A stretch of 54,558 nt of DNA. It comes from Achromobacter agilis. GTDB lineage: Bacteria > Pseudomonadota > Gammaproteobacteria > Burkholderiales > Burkholderiaceae_B. A model generated the notes under the pieces. It made no database searches and was not told the origin of the DNA. It saw only the letters and a list, made by a program, of their open reading frames with translations. Numbering within the stretch: the stretch's first letter is position 1; each line of letters starts with the position of its first letter. The translations under genes and the position numbers were made by a program. Location of the stretch: the NCBI RefSeq assembly GCF_900496965.1, contig NZ_UFQB01000036.1, positions 1 through 54,558 of the forward strand, read 5' to 3'. Shown here piece after piece: positions 36,266 to 44,958 of this stretch.

Positions 36266-37975
36266 ATGGACAGCATCAATTGGGACAGGGAAGTCGACGC
36301 GCTGATCGTCGGCGCGGGCGCGGGCGGCATGACGGCGGCGCTGACGGCGCATGAGGAAGGGCTGGACGTGCTGCTGGTCGAAAAGACCGGCCGCATCGGC
36401 GGATCGACCGCCATCTCCGGCGGCGCGCTGTGGATTCCGCTGAACGCACAGACGGACGCGGCCGGCCACCCCGACAGCTTCGAGAAGGTCTGGACCTATC
36501 TGGAAGCAACCGTGGGCGCCGCGGCGTCCGACGACATGAAGCGCGCCTATCTGGACGCCGGTCCCCGCATGATGGACTACCTGGCTTCCCGCGGCCTGCT
36601 GCAGGTCGCCGCGCGCACCGCATCGCCGGACTACTACCCCGACCGCCCCGGCGCCGCGATGGGCGGACGCTCGCTGGACCCGGTGGAGTTCGACGGACGC
36701 AAGCTGGGCCGCCGCTTCCGCGATCTGCGCGACCCCTTGAAAGAATTCACCGTGCTGGGCGGCATGATGGTCAACATCACCGATGTGCGGCACCTGCTGC
36801 GCGCCACCCGGTCCTTTTCCGCCTGGCGCCACAGCATGAAGCTCGTGCTGCGCTACGCGGCCGACCGGGCACGCGGCTATCACCGGGGCACCCGGCTGTT
36901 GCTGGGCAATGCGCTGGCCGCGCAGCTTTTCCATGGGCTGCTCGCGCGCGGCGTCGAATACTGGCTCGGCGCCCCCGTCCAGGGCCTGATCCGGGACGCC
37001 TCCGGCCGCGTGCTGGGCGCCGCCATCACGCGCGCGGGCAAGAGGCTCAACATCCGCGCCCGGCGGGGCGTGGTGATGGCCACCGGCGGCTTTCCCTGGG
37101 ATGCGAAGCGCCGCGCCCGCGCCTATCCGCAGCCCACCGGCGACTGGTCCATGTCGCCGCAAGACAACACGGGCGACGGCATCCGCCTGTCCGAGCAGGC
37201 AGGCGCCGCGCTGGGCTCGGGCTATGCCAGTCCCGCGTTCTGGGCCCCCGTCTCCATCCTGGAATCCCGCGACGGCCGGCGCCAGCGCTATCCGCATCTG
37301 GTGTGGGACCGCGCCAAGCCCGGCCTCATCGCCGTGAATGGCGCCGGCGAACGCTTCGTCAACGAATCGACGTCCTACCATGAGTTCGTTCAAGCCATGT
37401 ACCGCAGCCACGAGACGGCGCCCAGCATCCCCGCGTTCCTGATCTGCGATCAGCGCTTCATCGACACCTGGGGCCTGGGCCTGGCGCTGCCCGGCGGTCG
37501 GCCGCGGCAGCACCTGATCGACCAGGGCTACCTGATCCAGGCGCCCACGCTGGCGGCGCTGGCGGGCAAGCTCGGCGTGCCCGCCGATGCCCTGCAAGCC
37601 ACGGTGCGCCGCTACAACGCCCAGGCGGCGCAAGGCCAGGACCCCGATTTCGGCAAGGGCAGCACCGCCTACAACCGCTATCTGGGCGACCCGGACCACC
37701 AGCCCAACCCTTGCCTGGCGCCGCTCGCCGGCGACGGTCCTTGCTATGCCGTCAAGGTGTATGCCGGCGACATCGGCACCGCCTGCGGCATCGCGGCCAA
37801 CGCGAACGCCCAGGCCGTGGACGCCGGCGGCGCGCCCATCCCCGGCCTGTACGTGGCCGGCAACGACATGCAGTCCGTCATGGGCGGCGCCTATCCCGCT
37901 CCCGGCATCACCCTGGGCCCGGCCCTGACTTTTGGCTGGGTGGCTGGACAACACATGGCCCATGCTCAACACTGA
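36266..37975 (+). CDS. FAD-dependent dehydrogenase, 3-ketosteroid-dehydrogenase/fumarate-reductase type
   Basis: A 569-residue flavoprotein of the FAD_binding_2 superfamily. N-terminal ALIVGAGAGGMTAALTA binds FAD; RIGGSTAISGGALWIP follows as in fumarate reductase and KstD. Substrate-region GAGERFVNESTSYHEF is typical of the group. The C-terminal GGAYPAPGITLGPALTFGW resembles the KstD Tyr/Gly-containing YPxPGxxxGP segment. No signal peptide or heme site (no CxxCH). Likely introduces or reduces a C=C bond next to a carbonyl of the cluster's substrate. Confidence 0.87.
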   Translation: MDSINWDREVDALIVGAGAGGMTAALTAHEEGLDVLLVEKTGRIGGSTAISGGALWIPLNAQTDAAGHPDSFEKVWTYLEATVGAAASDDMKRAYLDAGPRMMDYLASRGLLQVAARTASPDYYPDRPGAAMGGRSLDPVEFDGRKLGRRFRDLRDPLKEFTVLGGMMVNITDVRHLLRATRSFSAWRHSMKLVLRYAADRARGYHRGTRLLLGNALAAQLFHGLLARGVEYWLGAPVQGLIRDASGRVLGAAITRAGKRLNIRARRGVVMATGGFPWDAKRRARAYPQPTGDWSMSPQDNTGDGIRLSEQAGAALGSGYASPAFWAPVSILESRDGRRQRYPHLVWDRAKPGLIAVNGAGERFVNESTSYHEFVQAMYRSHETAPSIPAFLICDQRFIDTWGLGLALPGGRPRQHLIDQGYLIQAPTLAALAGKLGVPADALQATVRRYNAQAAQGQDPDFGKGSTAYNRYLGDPDHQPNPCLAPLAGDGPCYAVKVYAGDIGTACGIAANANAQAVDAGGAPIPGLYVAGNDMQSVMGGAYPAPGITLGPALTFGWVAGQHMAHAQH

Positions 37976-37999
37976 GACTTTCCACCGACAAGGACATCC

Positions 38000-38599
38000 A
38001 TGAAAATCTTTTTCTCGCCCGCCTCGCCGTTCGTCCGCAAATGCATGGTCATCGCGCATGAACTCGGCCTGGCCGACCGCATCGAAAAGCTGCCCAGCGC
38101 GGCCGGCCCGGTCGCCCGCGACCAGACCATCATCCCCAGCAACCCGCTGGGCCAGGTGCCCACGTTCATCACCGACGACGGGCAAATCCTGTTCGACAGC
38201 CGCGTGGTCTGCGAATACCTGAACGAGCTGGGCGGCGGCGCGCTGTTCCCCGCCGGCAAGACGCGCTGGCAGGTGCTGACCGAACAGTCGATGGCCGACG
38301 GCATGCTCGGCGCGGCGCTGCTGGCCCGCTACGAAGCCGTGCTGCGGCCCGAGGAGCTGCGCTGGGACGATTGGGTCCAGGGGCAGCTGGGCAAGGTGCG
38401 CGATGGCCTGGCCCTGATCGAGAAGAATGCGGCCGCCCTGGCAGGCCGCCTGGATATCGGCACCATCACCATCGGCTGCGCGCTGGGCTACCTGGATTTC
38501 CGCTTCCCCGACCTGGACTGGCGCGCGGCGCACCCCGCCACCGCGGCCTGGTACGAAACCTTCAGCCAGCGTCCTTCGATGCAGGCTACCAAGCCCTGA
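38000..38599 (+). CDS. Glutathione S-transferase
   Basis: A 199-residue GST: thioredoxin-like N-terminal domain (MKIFFSPASPFVRKCMVIAH with an active-site Ser candidate, NPLGQVPTFITDDGQILFDS, then RVVCEYL) and an all-helical C-terminal domain. It is the last gene of the LIV/SDR/FAD cluster, 24 bp after the dehydrogenase, and followed by a terminator. In a catabolic cluster a GST may cleave an ether or dehalogenate or isomerise an intermediate. Confidence 0.88.
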   Translation: MKIFFSPASPFVRKCMVIAHELGLADRIEKLPSAAGPVARDQTIIPSNPLGQVPTFITDDGQILFDSRVVCEYLNELGGGALFPAGKTRWQVLTEQSMADGMLGAALLARYEAVLRPEELRWDDWVQGQLGKVRDGLALIEKNAAALAGRLDIGTITIGCALGYLDFRFPDLDWRAAHPATAAWYETFSQRPSMQATKP

Positions 38600-38622
38600 C
38601 CTTGCGGCCCGAGGCGCTATGC

Positions 38623-38656
38623 AGCCCCCTGGCGCCCGCCCGGGGGCTGTTCTTTT
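38623..38656 (+). terminator. Rho-independent terminator after the GST gene
   Basis: Stem AGCCCCC (38623-38629) pairs with GGGGGCT (38642-38648), followed by GTTCTTTT. It closes the transcription unit beginning at 29223. Confidence 0.75.
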
Positions 38657-38775
38657 GGCAGGCCGACCAGGGCGGAAGGACGGCGGCGTTTTCATTGCGG
38701 CCATTCCTGTTACATTGAAGCTGTCACTCCGCTGGACCGGCCCGCCGACAGGCCAACCACGACAGGGAGCACAGC

Positions 38776-39345
38776 ATGAACGTTGCCGCAATCTCCGCCA
38801 TTCCTCGCGTCGCCGCGCCCTACCCGGCGCGCATTCCGATGCTGGAGGAAACCCGCCCCGCCTGGGAAACGGAATGGGCCGCGCGAAGCGGCGCGGCTCG
38901 CCGGGCCGGCCGCGGCACGCCGGCCGCCTGGGAAGCCCAGCGCCTGGCGCGCGCCGGCCAGGTGCCGCCAGCGCCATTGGCCGGGGTCGCCGCTGCGCTC
39001 GTCCGCGACCACGCCGACGCCGTGCCCGCACGCAGCGCCATCCCCCCGGCCCTCGACACCCTGCGCGACCAATACGCCGATACCCGCATGCGCCGCGCCA
39101 TCGCCGACTACGCGGCGCAATCGGCCGCGCCGGCGCAAGGCGCCAACGCAAACGACCTGGGCACGATAGAAGGGCTGATGCCGCTGCAGCCCTACCGCGT
39201 CGCCATGGGCAACCCGCAAGTCCACGAATGGCAGGCCGCCGCAACCGTCAAGGCGGGCGGCGCCGGCATTCCCAAGGTCGCCAACATCGGCGCCACGGAG
39301 AACGCCACCGACAACGCCCGCTACCGGCCGGGCTTCGCGCCCTGA
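38776..39345 (+). CDS. Hypothetical protein, Ala-rich
   Basis: A 189-residue protein of no recognised family. It is rich in Ala, Arg and Pro, with no signal peptide, membrane segment or clear catalytic motif. The central part (VAAALVRDHADAVPARSAIP, DTLRDQYADTRMRRAIADYA) is predicted helical; the C-terminus (GGAGIPKVANIGATENATDN) looks disordered. Supported as a gene by an AGGGAG ribosome site and by a terminator 38 bp after its stop. It stands alone after the GST terminator. Confidence 0.6.
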   Translation: MNVAAISAIPRVAAPYPARIPMLEETRPAWETEWAARSGAARRAGRGTPAAWEAQRLARAGQVPPAPLAGVAAALVRDHADAVPARSAIPPALDTLRDQYADTRMRRAIADYAAQSAAPAQGANANDLGTIEGLMPLQPYRVAMGNPQVHEWQAAATVKAGGAGIPKVANIGATENATDNARYRPGFAP

Positions 39346-39383
39346 CCGCCGCCCGCTGGCCGGCCAGGAATCGCCGCGCATGA

Positions 39384-39406
39384 AAAAGCCCCTAGAAGGG
39401 GCTTTT
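39384..39406. terminator. Bidirectional terminator
   Basis: Perfect 10-bp stem AAAAGCCCCT/AGGGGCTTTT with loop AGA. The A-run on one side and T-run on the other let it work on both strands. It separates the convergent hypothetical gene (ends 39345) and DUF3100 gene (ends 39426). Confidence 0.9.
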
Positions 39407-39425
39407 CATCGGGTGCGGCGCATCT

Positions 39426-40760
39426 TCAGTGGAAGAACTCGGCGATCATCGTCGCGCCCAGGAACGTGCCAGCGTTGGCGGCCAGCGACACCACCACGAT
39501 TTTCCAGCCCAGCTTGCGGAAGGCAGGCAGGTCCTTCAGGATCGACAGGCCCGCCATGGCCAGGATCACGGTCGTGAACGGCAGGAAATTCACCTTGCCG
39601 ACCATCGCGATGATCTGGTCCGAATACGGCAGCACGCCGGGGCAGCCGGCCGTCATGGCGATCAGCGACAGCACGAACACGGCCGGAAGCTTGGGCACCA
39701 CGCGCAGCACCAGATCGGTGATGACGACCAGCAGGATGATGATGCCCATGCCCGGCAAGGCGTCCGCGAACGGCACGCCATAGCCCAGGCGGTTGCCCAC
39801 CAGCGCGAACAGGCCGCACACGGCGTAGGCGGTCAGGCGGTCGCCGAAGCCCAGCTTGGCGCTGTGGGCCGGCACGTCTTCCGACACGCTGTTGTCGACG
39901 GCCGCTTCGGCCTTGCCGCGCGAGAAGCGGCCCAGCACGGGTTCCAGCTTGCCGTACAGGAAGATCGTCGTCGGCAGCGAGATGAACAGGGTGAAGTACA
40001 CGCCCACCACCGTGGTCAGCAAGTTGGCGGCGGCGGCCAGCGCGGCTACCTGATGCGCGACTTCCGGCGTCTGCTGCGAGGCGATCGCGCCCACGCCCGC
40101 GGCCATCATGCTGCCCGAGCCCACGCCGGCGCCCATGGCGAGCGAGCGCGGATCGAAGATATTCAGGCTGGTGATGAAGCCCGCCATCAGCGCCACGAAC
40201 AGCGCGCCGATCACGGTGCCGGTGATGTACTCGGCCATCACGCCGCGGCCTTCCGGCGAATTCATGCCGTAGCGCTCGCCGATGATGGCCAGGCTGGGCT
40301 CGCGGCCCACCGAGAAGGTGGCGCCGATGGCTTCGCGCTTGATGCCTAGCAGCAACGCCAGCGGCAGGCCGATGACCATGGTGCCGAAGAAATGCCCGAA
40401 CTCCTGGAACACCAGGGCCCAGCCGGCTTCGCGCACCTGCGGCAGGGCCCCGCCTACCATCAGGCCCAGCTTAGCCAGGAACGGCAACAGCGCGTATTGC
40501 AGGTAGCCGCTGATGCGGGTCTGCATGGCGGTGTCGATGCCGGCGCCAGCGGGCAGGCGCTGGCCGAAGGCCGCCACGACCGCGCCGATGAAGATGGCCC
40601 ACAGCATCGGCTGCAGAATGATCTTGCCCGGGCCCACCGTGAACGTGACGCTGCCGATCGCTTCCGAAATGATCACCACCAGTAAAATGGCGGCGAGCAT
40701 GCGGATGCGGCCGGAGAGCGGCATGGAAGGCGTGGCCAGACTGGCGCTGGCGTGAGACAT
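39426..40760 (-). CDS. DUF3100 membrane transporter-like protein
   Basis: A 444-residue integral membrane protein with about eleven hydrophobic segments. It fits the DUF3100 family: EAIGSVTFTVGPGKIILQPM, FSVGREPSLAIIGERYGMNS, RSLAMGAGVGSGSMMAAGVG. The family is found near amidohydrolases and is presumed to transport an organic acid; this is not proven. The start at 40760 was chosen because family similarity begins there. Divergent from a LysR gene with inverted repeats in between, so probably controlled by it. Confidence 0.82.
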   Translation of the reverse strand: MSHASASLATPSMPLSGRIRMLAAILLVVIISEAIGSVTFTVGPGKIILQPMLWAIFIGAVVAAFGQRLPAGAGIDTAMQTRISGYLQYALLPFLAKLGLMVGGALPQVREAGWALVFQEFGHFFGTMVIGLPLALLLGIKREAIGATFSVGREPSLAIIGERYGMNSPEGRGVMAEYITGTVIGALFVALMAGFITSLNIFDPRSLAMGAGVGSGSMMAAGVGAIASQQTPEVAHQVAALAAAANLLTTVVGVYFTLFISLPTTIFLYGKLEPVLGRFSRGKAEAAVDNSVSEDVPAHSAKLGFGDRLTAYAVCGLFALVGNRLGYGVPFADALPGMGIIILLVVITDLVLRVVPKLPAVFVLSLIAMTAGCPGVLPYSDQIIAMVGKVNFLPFTTVILAMAGLSILKDLPAFRKLGWKIVVVSLAANAGTFLGATMIAEFFH

Positions 40761-40892
40761 CGGATAACCCCTGAGAACGTGAATAATCGTCGTGGCGGCT
40801 TGCCGCGGGCCCGTGGGCCGGCGTCGCGCGCGGAAGGGCCGATTTTCGCCGGGGGGCCGGCGGGCAAACCATGACAGGACAGGCCCATTAGC

Positions 40893-40956
40893 GTTGCGTA
40901 AAATGCAACACATAAGCTTTTCCAGGGAAATTTTTGCATGAACTTGTTCAATGCAA
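40893..40956. promoter_or_regulatory. Putative LysR operators with TTGC/GCAA half-sites
   Basis: Two inverted repeats share TTGC/GCAA half-sites: GTTGC-N7-GCAAC at 40893-40909 and TTGCATGAAC-TT-GTTCAATGCAA at 40934-40956. They lie in the spacer between the DUF3100 and LysR genes, as expected for a recognition site and an activation site. Confidence 0.6.
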
Positions 40957-41017
40957 GGGTAAACCCTAGTGTTTATCTGTGGACCTCCCGCCGCAGTCCC
41001 GTCACGGAACCCCCGCC

Positions 41018-41953
41018 ATGGACGAAAAACTGGACGCCCGACGCACCCATTACTTCATGCAGGTCATGAGCCGAGGCTCCGTGCGCGGCGCCGCCGAAGT
41101 ACTGGACATGGACCCGTCGGCCGTCAGTCGGGCCATCGCGGCGCTGGAGCGCGATTGCGGCATGGCCCTCTTCGAGCGCCGGGGACGCGGCGTGGTTCCC
41201 ACCGACGCGGGCCACATCCTGGCCCGCTACGTCAAACGCCAGCAGAACATCCAGGAGAGCTTCTTTTCGGAGATCGACAGCCTGCGCAATGCCGAGCGCG
41301 GCCATATCGACCTGGTGCTGGGCGAAGGCTTCGTCGAAATGATGTTCGACCAGGTGCTGCCCGGCTACTGGCGCAGCCACCCCGAAGTCACGCTGGACAT
41401 CGATGTCGCCCGCACCTCCGAGATCGTGCAGCGCATCGTCGATGACCGCGCCTATATAGGATTGGTGTTCCAGCCGCCCAACGACGCCCGCCTGCGCACC
41501 CACTACGCGCGGCCCGAGCCCATCCGGGCCATCGTCCGCCAGGACCACCCGCTGACCCGCTTGCGCCGCCCCCTGCTGCTGACGGACCTGGCGGACTATC
41601 CCGGCGCCTCGATGCAGGAGGGTTTCGGCGTGCGCCAGCACATCCAGGCCGCCGAAATCAGCGAGCAGGTGCGGCTGCGCAACGTGCTGACCACCTCGTC
41701 CTTCAAGGCGCTGTGGCAGTTCGCCGCCGCGGGCATCGGCTATGCGCTGACGCCCCCCATCGCCGTGACGGCCGACATGCGCGCCCAGCGCCTGGCCAGC
41801 CTGCCGCTGGCCAACCCCATCCTCAACCAGGGCAGCCTGCAGGTGCTGAGCCGCGCCGGCCGCCATATCTCGCCGGCCGCGCGCGAGCTGCTGGACCACA
41901 TCGTGCGCGGCATCGGCACGCCGTCCGCGCCGCCATCTGATACGGTCGAGTAA
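41018..41953 (+). CDS. LysR-family transcriptional regulator
   Basis: A 311-residue regulator: winged helix (THYFMQVMSRGSVRGAAEVL, DPSAVSRAIAALERDCGMAL) and effector domain (GHIDLVLGEGFVEMMFDQVL). ATG 41018 is preferred; a GTG at 40979 would add 13 residues. Likely controls the divergent DUF3100 transporter gene. Inducer unknown. Confidence 0.88.
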   Translation: MDEKLDARRTHYFMQVMSRGSVRGAAEVLDMDPSAVSRAIAALERDCGMALFERRGRGVVPTDAGHILARYVKRQQNIQESFFSEIDSLRNAERGHIDLVLGEGFVEMMFDQVLPGYWRSHPEVTLDIDVARTSEIVQRIVDDRAYIGLVFQPPNDARLRTHYARPEPIRAIVRQDHPLTRLRRPLLLTDLADYPGASMQEGFGVRQHIQAAEISEQVRLRNVLTTSSFKALWQFAAAGIGYALTPPIAVTADMRAQRLASLPLANPILNQGSLQVLSRAGRHISPAARELLDHIVRGIGTPSAPPSDTVE

Positions 41954-42029
41954 GGCGAATCTGCATCTGTTTTCCCTGTTCGCCGCAGCCTACAGTGCCC
42001 GCATCCGCCACGACGCCAGGAGAATAAAC

Positions 42030-42221
42030 ATGCTCGGTTTCTTGCGCACGGTCAAATCCGTGCTGTGGGGATTCTTCGGCGTACGCCGAGGCAAGGGCTA
42101 CGATGCAGACATCGCCAACAACAAGCCGGCCCCGCTGATCCTGACCGGCCTGCTGATGGCGTTGTGCCTGGTCGTCATCCTGGTACTGGTCGCCCGCTGG
42201 GCCGTGAACGCCGCGTTGTAA
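42030..42221 (+). CDS. DUF2970 small membrane protein
   Basis: A 63-residue protein: a basic N-terminal part (LRTVKSVLWGFFGVRRGKGY) and one C-terminal transmembrane segment (LILTGLLMALCLVVILVLVA). Fits the DUF2970 family of short proteobacterial membrane proteins of unknown function. Ribosome site AGGAGAA. Confidence 0.8.
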   Translation: MLGFLRTVKSVLWGFFGVRRGKGYDADIANNKPAPLILTGLLMALCLVVILVLVARWAVNAAL

Positions 42222-42656
42222 AACACTGCGGCAAGTTCCTCCCCGCAGCGGCTGCACCCCGCGCGCGTTTTCGAAGCCCCGCCCACGAAGCCCGCAGTCC
42301 ATAGAGGAGGCCTGCTGTACGAAGATCTCGGTCTAGTTAGTATGCCAACGAGCCGCCTCAAGGCAACGCAGCTGAGCAGCAAGCACAAAGCATGCGAAGT
42401 GGAATCCAACACTGGTCGAGGTCTAAAACCTCCGCAAAAATAGCCGCGCCGCCGCCGGGCCGCCCCAAGGCGGCGCAGCCCCCTTGGGGGGCAGCAAGCG
42501 AGCGAAGCGAGTGCAGCGTGGGGGCACTCATTACCTTATTACCAGAATGACTTAGACGGTCGCGGCGGCTGCCTGTTACGGTTATGAATCCCCTCTCTGG
42601 CGCGTAGCGCCAAGCGACCGCAGGGGCCGGACCGAGAAGATTTCAAGGGCAGTGAC
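42222..42656. other. Intergenic region before the sulfite reductase gene, with GC hairpins
   Basis: 435 bp. At 42459-42474, GCCGCC pairs with GGCGGC, and at 42478-42492, GCCCCC-TT-GGGGGGC forms a second hairpin. These are followed by GAGCGAAGCGAG and GTGGGGGCAC. This looks like an interspersed GC-rich element. The sulfite reductase promoter should lie in the AT-richer stretch 42530-42590; no confident -35/-10 pair can be named. Confidence 0.5.
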
Positions 42657-44399
42657 ATGTACGTGTATGACCCCGTCGACCAGCAGCTCGTCGAGCAGCG
42701 CGTCGCGCAGTTCGCAGACCAGACCCGCCGCTTCCTCGACGGCCAGCTGACCGAAGACGAATTCCGCGTTCTGCGGCTGCAGAATGGCCTGTATATCCAG
42801 CGCCACGCGCCCATGCTGCGCGTGGCCATTCCGTACGGCATCCTGGCATCGCGCCAGCTGCGCACCCTGGCGCACATCGCACGCAAGTGGGACCACGGCT
42901 ACGGCCATTTCAGCACCCGCCAGAACATTCAGTTCAACTGGCCCAAGCTCGAAAACGTGCCCGACATCCTCGCCGAACTGGCCACGGTCCAGATGCACGC
43001 TATCCAGACCAGCGGCAACTGCATCCGCAACACCACCACCGACCACTTCGCCGGCGTCGCGCCGGACGAACTCGTCGATCCGCTGGTCTGGTGCGAGATC
43101 ATCCGCCAGTGGTCCACGCTGCACCCCGAATTCGCCTTCCTGCCGCGCAAGTTCAAGATCGCCGTCAGCGGCGCCGTGCAGGACCGCGCCGCCGTCGGCG
43201 TACACGACATCGGCCTGCAGGCGGTCGAGCGCGACGGCAAGCTGGGTTTCCGCGTCTGGGTGGGCGGCGGCCTGGGCCGCACGCCCATCGTCGGCAAGCT
43301 GATCAACCCCTTCGTCGAGTGGCAGGACCTGCTGACCTATTTGCAGGCCGCGCTGCGGGTCTACAACCTGCACGGCCGCCGCGACAACAAGTACAAGGCA
43401 CGCATCAAGATCCTGGTGAAAGACCTGACGCCGGAAGTCTACGCGCAGCAGGTCGATGAACAGTGGCAGCTGATCAAGGGCGGCCCCGACACCATCACCC
43501 AGGAATTCGTCGACACGATCAAGGCCCGCTTCATCTGGCCGCAATACGACGCCGCAGCCGAGCAGGACGCGGACAACACCGCCGAACTCGCGGCCGCCGA
43601 CCGCCGCTTCGCCCGCTGGCTGCGCACCAACGTGCATCCGCACAAGGTTCCCGGCTATGCCGCCGTGACCGTGTCGCTCAAGGCCACGGGCGTGCCGCCG
43701 GGCGACGTCACGGCCGACCAGATGGACGCAGTGGCCGACCTGGCCGACGGCTACGGTTTCGGCGAACTGCGGGTCTCGCATGAACAGAACCTGATCCTGG
43801 CCGACGTCCGCCGCGCGCGCCTGCACGAACTCTGGACCGCGCTGGAAGCGCTGAACCTGGCCACGCCCAACGTCGGCCTGCTGACCAACATCATCGCCTG
43901 TCCGGGCGGAGACTTCTGCGCGCTGGCCAATGCCGTCTCCATCCCCGTTGCCGAAGCGATCCAGCGCCAGTTCGACAACCTCGATTACCTGTTCGAGATC
44001 GGCGAGCTGGACTTGAACATCTCGGGCTGCATCAATTCCTGCGGCCATCACCATGTGGGCCACATCGGCATCCTCGGTGTCGACAAGGCCGGCGAGGAGT
44101 GGTACCAGGTCACGATCGGCGGCCGCCAGAACGGCGCGGCCAAGCCGCTGCCCGATATCGAATCGACGCGCGGTGGCGGCGCCGCGATCGGCCGCATCAT
44201 CGGCCCGTCGTTCGCGCGCGACCAGGTCGCGGGCGTGGTCGACCGGCTGATCCGCACTTATCTGGGCCTGCGCGACAGCGAGGAAGAACGCTTCATCGAC
44301 GTGGTGGACCGCGTCGGCATCGACCCCTTCAAGCAGGACGTCTATTCGGACCCCGCCTTCGCCAAACCCACGCAGCTCGCGGAGCCCGCCCATGCCTGA
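42657..44399 (+). CDS. cysI: Sulfite reductase hemoprotein (siroheme, 4Fe-4S)
   Basis: A 580-residue assimilatory nitrite/sulfite reductase-type enzyme. Two ferredoxin-like halves are visible (GHFSTRQNIQFNWPKLENVP and FGELRVSHEQNLILADV). The 4Fe-4S/siroheme cysteines occur as CPGGDFC (about 415-421) and CINSCGHHH (about 458-466). It reduces sulfite to sulfide with six electrons. A cysJ flavoprotein gene is absent, so electrons may come from ferredoxin. Its stop overlaps the DUF934 gene (8 bp), a standard sulfur-assimilation pairing. cysH, cysD and cysN, often next in this order, are not here. Confidence 0.92.
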   Translation: MYVYDPVDQQLVEQRVAQFADQTRRFLDGQLTEDEFRVLRLQNGLYIQRHAPMLRVAIPYGILASRQLRTLAHIARKWDHGYGHFSTRQNIQFNWPKLENVPDILAELATVQMHAIQTSGNCIRNTTTDHFAGVAPDELVDPLVWCEIIRQWSTLHPEFAFLPRKFKIAVSGAVQDRAAVGVHDIGLQAVERDGKLGFRVWVGGGLGRTPIVGKLINPFVEWQDLLTYLQAALRVYNLHGRRDNKYKARIKILVKDLTPEVYAQQVDEQWQLIKGGPDTITQEFVDTIKARFIWPQYDAAAEQDADNTAELAAADRRFARWLRTNVHPHKVPGYAAVTVSLKATGVPPGDVTADQMDAVADLADGYGFGELRVSHEQNLILADVRRARLHELWTALEALNLATPNVGLLTNIIACPGGDFCALANAVSIPVAEAIQRQFDNLDYLFEIGELDLNISGCINSCGHHHVGHIGILGVDKAGEEWYQVTIGGRQNGAAKPLPDIESTRGGGAAIGRIIGPSFARDQVAGVVDRLIRTYLGLRDSEEERFIDVVDRVGIDPFKQDVYSDPAFAKPTQLAEPAHA

Positions 44400-44937
44400 T
44401 ATCTACGCCCACGACGCCCCCGGCCCGCACCTGATCCGCGACGGCCGGCTGGAAGCCGACACGTTCCGCCTCTTCACGCCCGAACCCGAAGTGGCCGCCG
44501 AAGGCCAGGTGCCCGGCGACGCGCCGGGCTGGATCGTGCCGCTGTCCACCTGGAAAACGTCGCACGCCACCCTGCGCCGCCATCGCCATCCGGTCGCGGT
44601 CCTGCTGGAACCCGACGCCGACCTGCGCGACCTGGCCGAACCCGACGGCACGCTGGACCCCGCCGGCATCGCCTTCATCGCCGTGGACTTCCCGGTCTAT
44701 ACAGACGGCCGCGGCTATTCGCTGGCGCAGCTGCTGCGCACGCGCTACCACTGGCAGGGCGAACTGCGCGCGGTGGGCGACGTGATGATCGACACCATCC
44801 ATTACCAGGCACGCGTCGGCTTCGACAGCTTCCTGGTCAAGCCCGGACATGACCCGCACAAGGCCCTGGAGGCCTTCAAGACGTTCACGGTGCACTACCA
44901 AAAGACGTACCGGGTGCCGGTGGCCGCGGCCGCCTAG
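44392..44937 (+). CDS. DUF934 sulfite-reduction-associated protein
   Basis: A 181-residue protein of the DUF934 family, regularly linked to sulfite reductase: GWIVPLSTWKTSHATLRRHR, IAFIAVDFPVYTDGRGYSLA, QLLRTRYHWQGELRAVGDVM. Biochemical role unknown; probably assists or matures sulfite reductase. Translationally coupled to cysI. Confidence 0.9.
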   Translation: MPDIYAHDAPGPHLIRDGRLEADTFRLFTPEPEVAAEGQVPGDAPGWIVPLSTWKTSHATLRRHRHPVAVLLEPDADLRDLAEPDGTLDPAGIAFIAVDFPVYTDGRGYSLAQLLRTRYHWQGELRAVGDVMIDTIHYQARVGFDSFLVKPGHDPHKALEAFKTFTVHYQKTYRVPVAAAA

Positions 44938-44958
44938 CGTACCCTAGGCCCGTTCCCG

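Noticed and set aside
35963..39244. Very long minus-strand open frame (over 1000 codons) opposite the SDR, FAD-dehydrogenase and GST genes
   Set aside because: It is antisense to well-supported genes, Arg/Gly/Ala-rich with no domain motifs; long antisense frames are expected at this GC content.
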